Of a DNA stretch of 13,999 nt, positions 6,472 to 13,649 are shown piece by piece. The notes beneath the pieces are model-generated. The model ran no database searches and was not told the origin of the DNA. It saw nothing but the letters and a program-made list of their open reading frames with translations. Within the stretch, counting starts at the first letter, position 1. Each line of letters begins with the position of its first letter. The position numbers and the translations under genes are program-made. The DNA is from Nitrospira sp. (lineage in GTDB: Bacteria > Nitrospirota > Nitrospiria > Nitrospirales > Nitrospiraceae). The stretch is from contig JAKDNQ010000040.1 in assembly GCA_030456405.1 (NCBI GenBank), positions 1 through 13,999 of the forward strand, in the 5' to 3' direction.

Positions 6472-6780
6472 TTAGGATGTTGAGTGGATTCGCTTGAGGG
6501 CGGTTTGGTACACGGCAAGATCCTCACGCTTTCCGATCGCGACCACTTCCACAATCACTGCTTGTTCGATAATCCGGTAGACGATTCTGACCCCCTTCTT
6601 TGCCGCATAGAGCTTGTAATATCCTGTGAGGTCGAGGCCTGCCTTATTGCCCAAGTGCTCGCCGAGGAGGGGGGCTGTTTCAAGCTTCTTGAGCAGCTTG
6701 GCAACCGGTTTTCTCAGGGACCCATCGAGGTGTCGGAAGTCGTCGGCAGCCGCTGCGGTGAGGGTTACCCTATACGGCAA
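6472..6780 (-). CDS. RelE/ParE-family toxin
   Basis: 102 residues. The start is TTG at 6780-6778: it is the only start codon after an in-frame TGA, and it has AAGGA 8 bases upstream, so the rare start is well supported. The sequence follows the RelE/ParE fold: MPYRVTLTAAAADDFRHLD (strand, helix), VAKLLKKLE helix, then the beta-sheet YYKLYAAKKGVRIVYRIIE and VIVEVVAIGKRED, ending in a short helix. Family members are ribosome-dependent mRNA endonucleases (RelE) or gyrase poisons (ParE); which applies cannot be told here. The basic residues K and R in the KLYAAKKGVR-VYR and GKRED regions fit an RNA-contact surface. The gene overlaps its antitoxin by 11 bases, the usual antitoxin-first arrangement. 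Confidence 0.85.
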   Translation of the reverse strand: MPYRVTLTAAAADDFRHLDGSLRKPVAKLLKKLETAPLLGEHLGNKAGLDLTGYYKLYAAKKGVRIVYRIIEQAVIVEVVAIGKREDLAVYQTALKRIHSTS

Positions 6781-7063
6781 GGCGTTGTTCCTTCAATAAC
6801 TCGTCGAGGCTGATGGCTTTGCGACGTTTCGTGCTTTTCCGTTCCTGCACGAGACGATAGATCTCAAGATGTTCGAGGAGGGCGAGGGCTTCCGCCATCG
6901 TTTCGTAATCTTCGATAGGGAGAAGGATTGCTTCCAAGTGGTTGTTCTTGACGACCGCGACGCGGCGGCGGCGTTTCTCGCTCAGATCGGCCAGCACCTG
7001 CCCGAAGGACCGCGCCACTCGGGACGCGCTGAGAATTTCTTCTTTCTTATACGCGACAGCCAT
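6770..7063 (-). CDS. Phd/YefM-type antitoxin
   Basis: 97 residues from ATG 7063-7061; stop TAG at 6772-6770. I prefer this start to the in-frame ATG four codons upstream because GAGG lies 6 bases before it. The N-terminal half is a Phd/YefM DNA-binding fold (EILSASRVARSFGQVLADL, VAVVKNNHLEAILLPIEDYE), and the C-terminal tail (EIYRLVQERKSTKRRKAIS-LDELLKE) is the charged toxin-binding part. It should neutralise the partner encoded just downstream and repress its own promoter. That promoter and a palindrome are visible immediately upstream, which supports autoregulation. Confidence 0.85.
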   Translation of the reverse strand: MAVAYKKEEILSASRVARSFGQVLADLSEKRRRRVAVVKNNHLEAILLPIEDYETMAEALALLEHLEIYRLVQERKSTKRRKAISLDELLKEQRLAV

Positions 7064-7082
7064 GGTGCACCTCATCGTGGAA

Positions 7083-7123
7083 TATATTACGCATAATATA
7101 GCGCATCATTTGCATGATCACAA
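7083..7123 (-). promoter_or_regulatory. Toxin-antitoxin promoter with overlapping palindromic operator
   Basis: On the minus strand TTGTGA (7123-7118) and TATATT (7100-7095) are separated by 17 bases, a good sigma-70-like match (4/6 and 5/6). A perfect inverted repeat, TATATTA-CGCA-TAATATA (7083-7100, plus strand), covers the -10 box. A second smaller one, ATCAT-TTGC-ATGAT (7105-7118), fills the spacer. Repressor binding at either would block polymerase, as expected for Phd/YefM autoregulation. Confidence 0.6.
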
Positions 7124-7659
7124 GTGTTTAGGCGGTGGTGAGGCGGGGGCGCTCACTTTGAGGAACAGTAAAGAGAGTAGAGTGTTTGCGTGACGGGCTG
7201 GCTTTCGGCCTGCGCATTCGTACAGTTCCGGTGAGCGGCTAGAGTTGCGCACAGCCAATGTTGGTTTCAGGCAGGTAAAAACCCAACGGGGTGGTGAGGT
7301 GGCAGAACGGGGCCTCCAGCGTAAGGGCGTCTTCGCCGCCTGCGTCTGCGTTGCGTACGATATCAGATCGGACGCGCCAAGATACAATCCTGTGCGACCA
7401 CACCCACATTGCAGCCTTCTTCAACAACAGAGGAATTGGCTGATGGTTTCGTTGGCGGTGGCGAACACAGTCATGATTCGTCGGGCCAGTACCACGTCGG
7501 TCGTGCGGCGGCTGGCAACCAGGATTTCTGCACAGGGGTGCAGCTTGCGAAGGGTAGCCTCGTGCAGCCATCCCAAGCAGGATAGGAAAGGGGAGGGTTC
7601 CGCCTGACTTGACAGATCAGCCGATGAGGAGCGACCGGACAATAGTGTAGAATGAGGCG
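7124..7659. other. Gap of over 500 bases with no supported gene
   Basis: Several frames of 60-120 codons exist on both strands, the longest at 7245-7607 on the plus strand. None has a convincing ribosome binding site plus domain pattern. The minus frame over about 7420-7640 (SRRTTDVVLARRIMTVFATA) is protein-like and could be the remnant of a decayed gene, but I do not recognise it. No tRNA-like or repeat structure was found. Confidence 0.35.
7642..7654 (+). promoter_or_regulatory. Possible -10 region upstream of the lipoprotein
   Basis: ATAGTGTAGAATG contains TAGAAT (7648-7653). The same 13 bases recur with one change before the Deg protease (8496-8508, TACAAT), which suggests a shared promoter element. 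No strong -35 box is seen at 17-18 bases here. If it is the -10, the transcript starts near 7660, which favours the 7690 start codon. Confidence 0.35.
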
Positions 7660-7689
7660 ATGGGCGAAGTTGCAGGTCTGAGGCGGGAG

Positions 7690-8130
7690 ATGCGCCATCG
7701 GTTTAATCAGTTCAGTATCATGCTCATCGCGGTATTCTTGGTGTCCTGTGCGTCCGCTGTTCCACCGGCACGGATTGGTGAGTATGCTTCTTCATGGCGA
7801 CTGGTTGGCGGTGGAGCGTTCACGAAGATCGATCAGCGATCTGTACAGGCAGGACTTGTCATGGTATCGGATACGGGAGAGCCGGGTGCGGCTCCGAATC
7901 TGCCTGAAGGGGCGATGGGTCGCCTCGGCGAAAGTTTGCAACGAGACATTGGGCGTGCGATTCCGGCTGTGCTCACAGAGATCATCTCAGCCGACCGTAT
8001 CAAGCCACAACCGCAGGGAGATTGGGCCCAGTTTGCTGAATTGGGGCTGCAACATGGGTTCGACTACCTGGCTGTTGTGGTCGTCTCCAGCACCGAGCAG
8101 GAATATCCGGTCACGCTTTTTCTGGGATGA
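7690..8130 (+). CDS. Lipoprotein of unknown function, N-terminal part (frameshifted gene)
   Basis: From ATG 7690 the frame encodes 146 residues and ends at TGA 8128-8130. The start MRHRFNQFSIMLIAVFLVSC is a type II signal peptide with lipobox LVSC, so the product is an envelope lipoprotein. ATG 7660 lies ten codons upstream but would put extra residues before the signal and sits on the likely transcription start. The mature part (AGLVMVSDTG, LQRDIGRAIPAVLTEII, FDYLAVVVVSSTEQEYPV) looks like a globular periplasmic domain I cannot name. It stops abruptly in the middle of a strand-like region, and the frame at 8127 continues in kind, so the two were probably one gene of about 245 residues. Confidence 0.6.
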   Translation: MRHRFNQFSIMLIAVFLVSCASAVPPARIGEYASSWRLVGGGAFTKIDQRSVQAGLVMVSDTGEPGAAPNLPEGAMGRLGESLQRDIGRAIPAVLTEIISADRIKPQPQGDWAQFAELGLQHGFDYLAVVVVSSTEQEYPVTLFLG

Positions 8131-8432
8131 CGACGCATGCGCAGCCTGGATTTCGTCGAGATAACTGGTCGCTGCTGGAATTCGCTCTGTTGGATTTACA
8201 GCGTCATCAGAACTTAGCGCAGGCCGAAGGACGAGGTTGGGCCACTCTGGATCGTCCGAGTGCGCCAGGGATTGATCAATGGTATTCGGCGATCTATCTG
8301 CGCCCGCAAGATGAGCGGCGTATCTGGCCTCCGACATACGCCGGCGCGCCGAATACGCTGCGCGTCGTGTCCTTCGATCAAGCGGCTCAACGGCTGTTGC
8401 TGAAGCTGCAGAATTCGTGGCGCGGGATATGA
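8127..8432 (+). CDS. Continuation of the lipoprotein in the -1 frame
   Basis: 101 residues beginning at the ATG of the ATGA overlap and ending at TGA 8430-8432. It has no signal peptide or ribosome binding site of its own, yet reads as an ordinary protein C-terminus ([55 protein letters not shown]). One extra T in the five-T run at 8117-8121 would fuse it in frame to the preceding lipoprotein ([14 protein letters not shown]). It is therefore best read as the second half of a frameshifted gene, by mutation, sequencing error or, less likely, recoding or reinitiation. Confidence 0.5.
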   Translation: MTTHAQPGFRRDNWSLLEFALLDLQRHQNLAQAEGRGWATLDRPSAPGIDQWYSAIYLRPQDERRIWPPTYAGAPNTLRVVSFDQAAQRLLLKLQNSWRGI

Positions 8433-8477
8433 ACGGGAGAGACTATTTGGTGAGGTTCCGATGGAGGCTATTAGTCT

Positions 8478-8507
8478 TTGAAGCCTTCGGAACGGATAGT
8501 GTACAAT
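8478..8507 (+). promoter_or_regulatory. Promoter of the Deg protease gene
   Basis: TTGAAG (8478-8483) and TACAAT (8502-8507) are separated by 18 bases, matching sigma-70 consensus at 4/6 and 5/6. It lies inside the long open frame that reaches back to 8417, which argues that the true start codon is downstream at 8561. It would give a leader of about 47 bases. Confidence 0.5.
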
Positions 8508-8560
8508 GGATTACTTGGCTCATGCGGTTGTATCGATTAACCCTGTGGAGGAACGCTGTT

Positions 8561-10078
8561 ATGGTCACGCGGAGTAGGGTGTGGAATATTCGAGGTCTTG
8601 TCACAGGTATCGGTCTGGTCATGGGCGTTGTCGCCATTACTGCCCTGCCCAGTGAACCCACAGTCTTTGCCGCCGGGGTTCCCGCTGGGATGACACAGGG
8701 GTTTTCAGAGATCGTCAAGAAGGTCACACCGGCAGTGGTGAATATTGCGGTCACTGGGGGTGGAGAAGGCAGGGGACGAGGCCGGAAGCCGCCGGTACCG
8801 CCAGGTCCCTTTGGTGGACCTCCAGGGGAAGAAGCGCCGGAAGGTGAACTTCCGACTCCTCCGCCGATGCCGCCAGGTGGAGGGCATGGACGTCCTGATC
8901 AAAGCGCGGGGTCAGGCGTTATTTTTGATTCGAACGGATTTATTGTGACGAACAATCATGTCGTCGAAGGCGCCACGCAGATCACCGTGACATTGAGCGA
9001 TCGACGTGAATTCAGCGGAAAAGTGGTGGGAACCGACCCGAAGACAGATTTGGCGGTGGTCAAGATCGAAGCGAAGGACCTTCCATCCATAAAATGGGCG
9101 GAGTATGAGAAATTGCAGGTCGGCGACCTGGTATTGGCAGTCGGCAGCCCGTTTGGGTTGAGCTCCACCGTGACTCTGGGCATCATCAGCGCCCTGGGCC
9201 GCGGCAATGTTGGAATCGCAGACTACGAGGATTTCATCCAGACTGACGCCGCGATTAACCCTGGTAATTCTGGCGGAGCATTAGTCAACCTGAACGGCGA
9301 ACTGATCGGAATCAATACGGCCATCTTTTCGAGGACCGGCGGGTCAGAGGGAATCGGATTTGCCATTCCCAGCAGCATTGCGTTGGACATCGTTGAGAGC
9401 CTCCAGAAAACCGGCAAGGTTGTGCGCGGCTGGATGGGAGTCGCCATTCAAGAGATCACGCCGGCTTTGGCCAAGTCCTTCAAACTCCCGGAACAGCGTA
9501 AAGGAGTACTTATCAGCGATGTGAACGAGAACGGCCCTTCGTATGCTGCAGGTGTGAAACGCGGCGATGTGGTGATCTCGTTCAATGGAAAAGAAGTCCA
9601 GAACGTGAGTCAGTTGCGAAACCTCGTCGCGCGCACGATCGTCGGCAGGGATGCGCAGGTGAAGGTGTTGCGAGACGGTAAGGAGCAGACGATCGCTGTG
9701 AAGGTGGCGGAGCGGCCAACGGATGAAATGTTGGCGAAAAAAGAGCCGGCGCCTTCCAAGGAACCGGTTGAAACAGCGAAGTTACCCGATAATGTCTTGG
9801 CGTCCATTCGAGTGCAGGGGTTGGATGCGGCGACAATGAGTCAATTGAATATTTCGGCGAAAATGACGGGGGTCGTCGTGACCTCGGTCGAGGGCGGCGG
9901 CTCTGCAGAAGCAGCGGGTCTGCAGCGAGGGGATGTGATTCAGGAAGTGAACCATGAAGTCGTGAAGACGCTTGAAGACTACCAGAACGCTTCGGGCAAG
10001 CTGAAAAAAGATGAGTTGGCCGTCCTGCTCCTAAGCCGGCAGGGGAACAACCTGTTTGTCGCGGTCAATCCCAAATGA
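8561..10078 (+). CDS. degP: Periplasmic Deg/HtrA serine protease
   Basis: 505 residues from ATG 8561, chosen because GGAGGA lies 8 bases upstream, a promoter lies at 8478-8507, and the protein then begins with a signal peptide (basic [11 protein letters not shown], hydrophobic core, FAAG near 35-39). Trypsin-like domain: His 133 in TNNHVV, Asp 163 in KTDLAVV, Ser 237 in GNSGGA, all intact. Two PDZ domains follow (about 283-370 and 412-497), as in Do-type proteases that degrade or refold damaged envelope proteins. Between the mature N-terminus and the protease domain lies a Gly/Pro-rich stretch (about 65-117). An in-frame extension to 8417 is open but lacks support. The exact paralogue name (degP, degQ, mucD) cannot be fixed from sequence alone. 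A hairpin separates it from tatC. Confidence 0.92.
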   Translation: MVTRSRVWNIRGLVTGIGLVMGVVAITALPSEPTVFAAGVPAGMTQGFSEIVKKVTPAVVNIAVTGGGEGRGRGRKPPVPPGPFGGPPGEEAPEGELPTPPPMPPGGGHGRPDQSAGSGVIFDSNGFIVTNNHVVEGATQITVTLSDRREFSGKVVGTDPKTDLAVVKIEAKDLPSIKWAEYEKLQVGDLVLAVGSPFGLSSTVTLGIISALGRGNVGIADYEDFIQTDAAINPGNSGGALVNLNGELIGINTAIFSRTGGSEGIGFAIPSSIALDIVESLQKTGKVVRGWMGVAIQEITPALAKSFKLPEQRKGVLISDVNENGPSYAAGVKRGDVVISFNGKEVQNVSQLRNLVARTIVGRDAQVKVLRDGKEQTIAVKVAERPTDEMLAKKEPAPSKEPVETAKLPDNVLASIRVQGLDAATMSQLNISAKMTGVVVTSVEGGGSAEAAGLQRGDVIQEVNHEVVKTLEDYQNASGKLKKDELAVLLLSRQGNNLFVAVNPK

Positions 10079-10091
10079 TAGGCCTGATGCC

Positions 10092-10126
10092 GGCTGCGAC
10101 CGCTCGGTACTTGAGGGGTCGCAGCC
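10092..10126. terminator. Hairpin between the Deg protease gene and tatC
   Basis: GGCTGCGACC (10092-10101) pairs perfectly with GGTCGCAGCC (10117-10126); CTC/GAG inside the loop can add three pairs. It begins 13 bases after the protease stop. No T-run follows, so efficient intrinsic termination is uncertain; it may attenuate or mark a processing point while some transcript reads into tatC. Confidence 0.45.
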
Positions 10127-10148
10127 AGCCATCGAATGAACGGATCGT

Positions 10149-11096
10149 ATGTCCAACGGCCTGAATTCACTTAATCAGTGGCTGCAGGACACGATCTATA
10201 AGCCGCTGGAAGATAAGAAAATGCCGGTCATGGAGCACCTCGTGGAGCTCCAGGTCCGGCTGACGCGGGTGGTCATTATTACAGCCCTGGTGTTTGTCGG
10301 TACATTTTTCTATGCCGACACGCTGGTCAAGTGGCTTCGCATTCCCCTTCAGAATATGTTTACGCCGGGCACGTTGTCGTGGGTGCCGACCGATTTGCCC
10401 ACTGTTCCATTCGTCTTCCTTGCGCCGGCTGAAGCGTTATGGCAGAACGTCAAGGTGGCTGGGCTTTTTGCCGTCGTCGCTGTGACCCCCTACATTTTGT
10501 TTGAAATCTGGCAGTTCGTCGTACCGGGCCTCCATGCCCAAGAACGGCGCTTCGTCGCGCCGTTTGTCATGTTGACCGCTCTCGCTTTTTACGCGGGAGT
10601 GGGCTTTGCATTTTTCTTCGTGCTTCCATTTGCGCTGAATTTTTTGATCGCCTATGGCGTCAACGCCGGTTTCGTTCCCCAGATCTCCATTGCCCAGTAT
10701 GTCGGATTTGCCCTCTGGTTTTTGATGGTATTCGGGCTGATTTTCGAAGTCCCGCTGGCGATCACACTCATGGCAAAACTTGGATGGACCGACGCGCCGT
10801 TTCTGATCCGATACTGGAAGTGGGCGTTACTGGGCTCCTTTGTCATCGCCGCAATTCTGACACCGACTCCAGACCCGTTTAATCAAGCGCTCATGGCGGG
10901 CCCGATGTTTCTTCTGTACTGGGTCGGAATTTTCGGCGCCAAGTATTTCGGCAAGACCAAACCTGCCGCAGATGGTCAAGCTGGTGTTCCGTCGGTTGCG
11001 ATGGCCGCGGCAGGGGCCGGATCAGTACCCTCCGGCGCCATGTCGAAGTCCTCAGAGAGCGAGTATGTGGGCGTGCCGACAGATCGACGACGATGA
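10149..11096 (+). CDS. tatC: Sec-independent translocase subunit TatC
   Basis: 315 residues; the core subunit of the twin-arginine translocase, which recognises RR signal peptides and exports folded proteins. Family marks: MPVMEHLVELQVRL at 25-38, FEIWQFVVPGL at 118-128, the conserved Glu in FGLIFEVPL at about 200, and LTPTPDPFNQ at 237-246, with six hydrophobic helices between. It is longer than the usual ~250 residues because of a 24-residue N-terminal lead and a ~50-residue Gly/Ala/Ser tail. ATG 10149 has only a weak GGA upstream; ATG 10221 (residue 25) would give the classic N-terminus and cannot be excluded. No tatA or tatB is seen in the window. The Deg protease lies upstream, 70 bases away across a hairpin. 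Confidence 0.95.
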   Translation: MSNGLNSLNQWLQDTIYKPLEDKKMPVMEHLVELQVRLTRVVIITALVFVGTFFYADTLVKWLRIPLQNMFTPGTLSWVPTDLPTVPFVFLAPAEALWQNVKVAGLFAVVAVTPYILFEIWQFVVPGLHAQERRFVAPFVMLTALAFYAGVGFAFFFVLPFALNFLIAYGVNAGFVPQISIAQYVGFALWFLMVFGLIFEVPLAITLMAKLGWTDAPFLIRYWKWALLGSFVIAAILTPTPDPFNQALMAGPMFLLYWVGIFGAKYFGKTKPAADGQAGVPSVAMAAAGAGSVPSGAMSKSSESEYVGVPTDRRR

Positions 11097-11103
11097 TGAC
11101 AAC

Positions 11104-11297
11104 CTAGCAGGCTGCAGAAAAACTCGATATACACAAAATGCCGTTGGAATTTTTCATATGGCGCACAGGTTCAGGATGCTCAAAAAGGCCGTCCAGCAAG
11201 GCCGCAGCGAGCGAAGAGGCGAGGCGTACGCTTCGGTACGTTGAGTCTCTGAGCGACGCGAGAACGCCGCTGGCGGACTTTTTCAGCATCCTGCTAG
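11104..11297. mobile_element. Palindromic non-coding interspersed element (MITE-like)
   Basis: The ends are inverted repeats that match at 19 of 22 bases (left CTAGCAGGCTGCAGAAAAAC, right end complement CTAGCAGGATGCTGAAAAAG). Inside, CAGGATGCTCAAAAAG (from 11172) mirrors CTTTTTCAGCATCCTG (to 11293), and both arm pairs centre on CGTAC-GCTTCG-GTACG (11225-11240), so most of the element is one long imperfect palindrome. It fills almost the whole tatC-Mrp gap. I recall near-identical sequences, scattered in many copies, from Nitrospira genomes; I have not searched. It carries no gene; the short frames across it are by-products. As RNA it would fold into a long hairpin and might affect readthrough. 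Confidence 0.7.
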
Positions 11298-11333
11298 AAA
11301 GACCGAACGTGATGTATCACAGAAGGACACGGC

Positions 11334-12287
11334 ATGGCTCGTGAATTGAACGTCATTCAACCTCCCAGTTCCGGTGGCAGTGATGCCTGCGTCTATATGT
11401 GGGCCTGCGCGATCTGCGACGAAAATGAAACCTGTCAGAAGGACAAGGAGGGACACAGTCGTTGGCTGGTGGCTAAACGGATGGAACGGATTGAATACAA
11501 AGTGCTCATCATGAGCAACAAGGGTGGAGTAGGAAAGAGCACCTGTACGACGAATCTTGCCGTGAGTCTCGCACTCAAAGGGTGGCATGTCGGTATTTGC
11601 GACATGGATATTCATGGCCCGAACATTCCGAAGATGGTGGGGGCCGAAGGGCAGAAGCTCAAGATCAGCAGCTCGGGCGGGATCATCCCGTTTCAGGCGT
11701 ATAACCTCAAGATTGCTTCAATGTCCTTCTTGTTGCAGAATTCGGACGATCCGATCATCTGGCGCGATGCATACAAATATGAGTTCATCAACCAGCTCTT
11801 AGGCGGGGTCGAGTGGCAGGACTTGAATTTTTTGTTCGTGGACTTGCCGCCAGGAACCGGCAATGAATCGGTCACGACCATCGATCTGCTCGGAAATGTC
11901 AGCGGCGCGGTCATTGTGACGACACCGCAAGAAGTCGCCTTGCTGGACTCCCGCAAGTCGGTGACGTTCTGCAAAGATAGCGAAGTTCCGATCATCGGAA
12001 TTGTCGAAAATATGAGTGGGTTAGAGTGTCCCCATTGTCACAACCATATTGAAGTGTTCCGCAAGGGCGGCGGGGAAGCTTCCGCGATGGATATGGGTGT
12101 GCCCTTCCTCGGACGGATTCCACTTGATCCTGATGTCGTGATCCAGTCCGATGCCGGTGAGCCGTTCGCGATGTTCAATTCCGATACGGCTACGGCCGAG
12201 TGCTATCACGAGATTGCAAACAAGGTCGAAGCCTTCTGCAAAAAACGCGGCTCTCTAGTAAGCGCGACATCCAGGCAGAGCCATTGA
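11334..12287 (+). CDS. mrp: Mrp/ApbC (Nbp35-type) Fe-S cluster carrier P-loop ATPase
   Basis: 317 residues, ATG 11334 with AGGA 7 bases upstream. Deviant Walker A SNKGGVGKST (61-70), Walker A' DMDIHGPN (90-97), Walker B FVDLPPGTGNE (168-178) and the C-terminal CPHC motif (Cys 232 and 235) that bridges an Fe-S cluster between subunits. Family members assemble or deliver Fe-S clusters using ATP. Unusually, the N-terminus carries four cysteines, C19-x5-C25-x2-C28-x5-C34; the last three match the spacing CX2CX5C of the N-terminal cluster motif of eukaryotic Nbp35. The usual bacterial N-terminal DUF59 domain is absent. An in-frame ATG at residue 50 would remove the motif but has less support. MoeA follows 13 bases later, so the two are probably cotranscribed. 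Confidence 0.9.
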   Translation: MARELNVIQPPSSGGSDACVYMWACAICDENETCQKDKEGHSRWLVAKRMERIEYKVLIMSNKGGVGKSTCTTNLAVSLALKGWHVGICDMDIHGPNIPKMVGAEGQKLKISSSGGIIPFQAYNLKIASMSFLLQNSDDPIIWRDAYKYEFINQLLGGVEWQDLNFLFVDLPPGTGNESVTTIDLLGNVSGAVIVTTPQEVALLDSRKSVTFCKDSEVPIIGIVENMSGLECPHCHNHIEVFRKGGGEASAMDMGVPFLGRIPLDPDVVIQSDAGEPFAMFNSDTATAECYHEIANKVEAFCKKRGSLVSATSRQSH

Positions 12288-12300
12288 TGGAGGAGAGACG

Positions 12301-13545
12301 GTGAAAGCCATTGACGCCGGAGAGGGACTCACACAGCTGCAGGAGGCTCAACGGATCGTACTGGAATCCACGCCTATTCTAGGTTTGGAGAAGGTCTCGA
12401 TCCTTGATGCGCTGGGCCGTGTGCTCGGCGAAGACATTGTGGCGGAACGAGACAATCCGCCCTGGAACAACAGCGCCATGGATGGGTTTGCTGTGCGGTG
12501 GGAGGATATCAAGCATGACCATGCCATTCAAAAAACGGTGACGCTCACAGTGATCGAAGAGGTGGCTGCGGGCCAGATGCCGTCAAAATCTCTCGACGCC
12601 GGACAGGCGATTCGTATCATGACCGGCGCCCCTCTTCCGAAAGGGGCGGACACGGTTTTAAAGGTGGAAGACACTGAGCATACAGCGGATTCTGTACGGG
12701 TCTTCAAGCCGGAACAACAAGGCGCGAACATTCGACCTCAAGGCGAAGACGTCAAGAAAGGCGAGTGTATCATCGGCAAGGGGACCAGGATTCGTCCGGG
12801 TGAAGCCGGGATGTTGGCGATCCTCTCGAAGTCGTTCATCTTTTCCTATCAACGCCCCCGTGTGGCGATTCTTTCGACCGGTGACGAACTGGCCGATTTG
12901 GACGAGCGGTTCAGTGAGGAAAAAATTATCAACTCCAACAGCTACGGAATTGCGGCAGCGGTGCAAGAAGCGGGTGGGGTTCCTCTGTTGCTGGGGATTG
13001 CGAAGGATACGCCTGCCGCATTAAAGGAAAAGATTTCGCATGGATTGACGGCGGATATCCTGGTGCTGTCCGGTGGTGTGTCGATGGGCGACTACGATTT
13101 TACAAAAGCCGTTTTCCACGAACTGGGCGCAGACATGAATTTCTGGAAGCTGGCAATCAGGCCTGGGCAGCCGCTTGCCTTCGGAAAAATTCAGGGCAAG
13201 CTGGCTTTCGGCTTGCCGGGGAATCCCGTGTCCTCTATGGTGACGTTCGAACAGCTCGTACGGCCGGCTATGCTCAAAATGAGTGGGCACCGAAGCTATG
13301 GGCGTCCAATCGTACGGGCGATTTTCCAGGAGAAGTTTTCCAAACGGACGGATCGGCGCCACTTTCTTCGCGGTGTGCTCACGCAAGAAGAGGGTGTCTT
13401 TAAGGTTCGTACGACCGGCGCGCAAGGGTCTGGGATGTTGACATCTATGGTGAAGGCCAATTGTTTGATCGATATCCCGGTCGAGGTCGAACGAGTGAAC
13501 CCGGGCGATCCAGTTTCTGTGCAACTGTTGAGCGGAGAGGCATAG
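12301..13545 (+). CDS. moeA: Molybdopterin molybdenumtransferase MoeA
   Basis: 414 residues, start GTG 12301 with a strong GGAGGAGA a few bases upstream; stop TAG at 13543-13545. MoeA inserts molybdate into adenylylated molybdopterin to make the molybdenum cofactor. Motifs: NNSAMDGFAV (56-65), MTGAPLPKGAD (107-117), STGDEL (192-197), NSNSYG (211-216), SGGVSMGDYD (257-266, the MPT-binding signature), RPGQPLAFG (287-295) and LPGNP (305-309). Length agrees with the family (about 400). It follows the Mrp gene by 13 bases and precedes mobB, giving a cofactor-synthesis group. Confidence 0.96.
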   Translation: MKAIDAGEGLTQLQEAQRIVLESTPILGLEKVSILDALGRVLGEDIVAERDNPPWNNSAMDGFAVRWEDIKHDHAIQKTVTLTVIEEVAAGQMPSKSLDAGQAIRIMTGAPLPKGADTVLKVEDTEHTADSVRVFKPEQQGANIRPQGEDVKKGECIIGKGTRIRPGEAGMLAILSKSFIFSYQRPRVAILSTGDELADLDERFSEEKIINSNSYGIAAAVQEAGGVPLLLGIAKDTPAALKEKISHGLTADILVLSGGVSMGDYDFTKAVFHELGADMNFWKLAIRPGQPLAFGKIQGKLAFGLPGNPVSSMVTFEQLVRPAMLKMSGHRSYGRPIVRAIFQEKFSKRTDRRHFLRGVLTQEEGVFKVRTTGAQGSGMLTSMVKANCLIDIPVEVERVNPGDPVSVQLLSGEA

Positions 13546-13561
13546 GTGAAGTGAAACCCGT

Positions 13562-13640
13562 AAATCGTGAAACGTTCAACGTTAATCGCGAGACGGGTAA
13601 CGGACAGGACGTTCCGCGGTTTGCGATTCACGATTAACGA
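13562..13640. repeat. Short inverted and near-direct repeats between moeA and mobB
   Basis: AATCGTGAA (13563-13571) pairs perfectly with TTCACGATT (13627-13635), and CGTTAATCG (13580-13588) with CGATTAACG (13631-13639). The gap is built from variants of an 'AATCGTGAAACGTTAATCG'-like unit. It is non-coding and could fold as a hairpin in the transcript between the two genes. Confidence 0.6.
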
Positions 13641-13649
13641 ATAACGGTT

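Noticed and set aside
7245..7607. 120-codon plus-strand open frame
   Set aside because: Composition is unlike a folded protein, there is no ribosome binding site, and protein-like frames also occur opposite to it.
8417..8560. 48-codon N-terminal extension of the Deg protease
   Set aside because: It contains a promoter (8478-8507) and precedes a clear signal peptide with its own GGAGGA.
11104..11289. Short frames across the palindromic element
   Set aside because: They follow from the repeat sequence and lack ribosome binding sites.
13021..13524. 167-codon minus-strand frame opposite moeA
   Set aside because: It is antisense to a well-supported gene with all family motifs; it is a codon-bias shadow.
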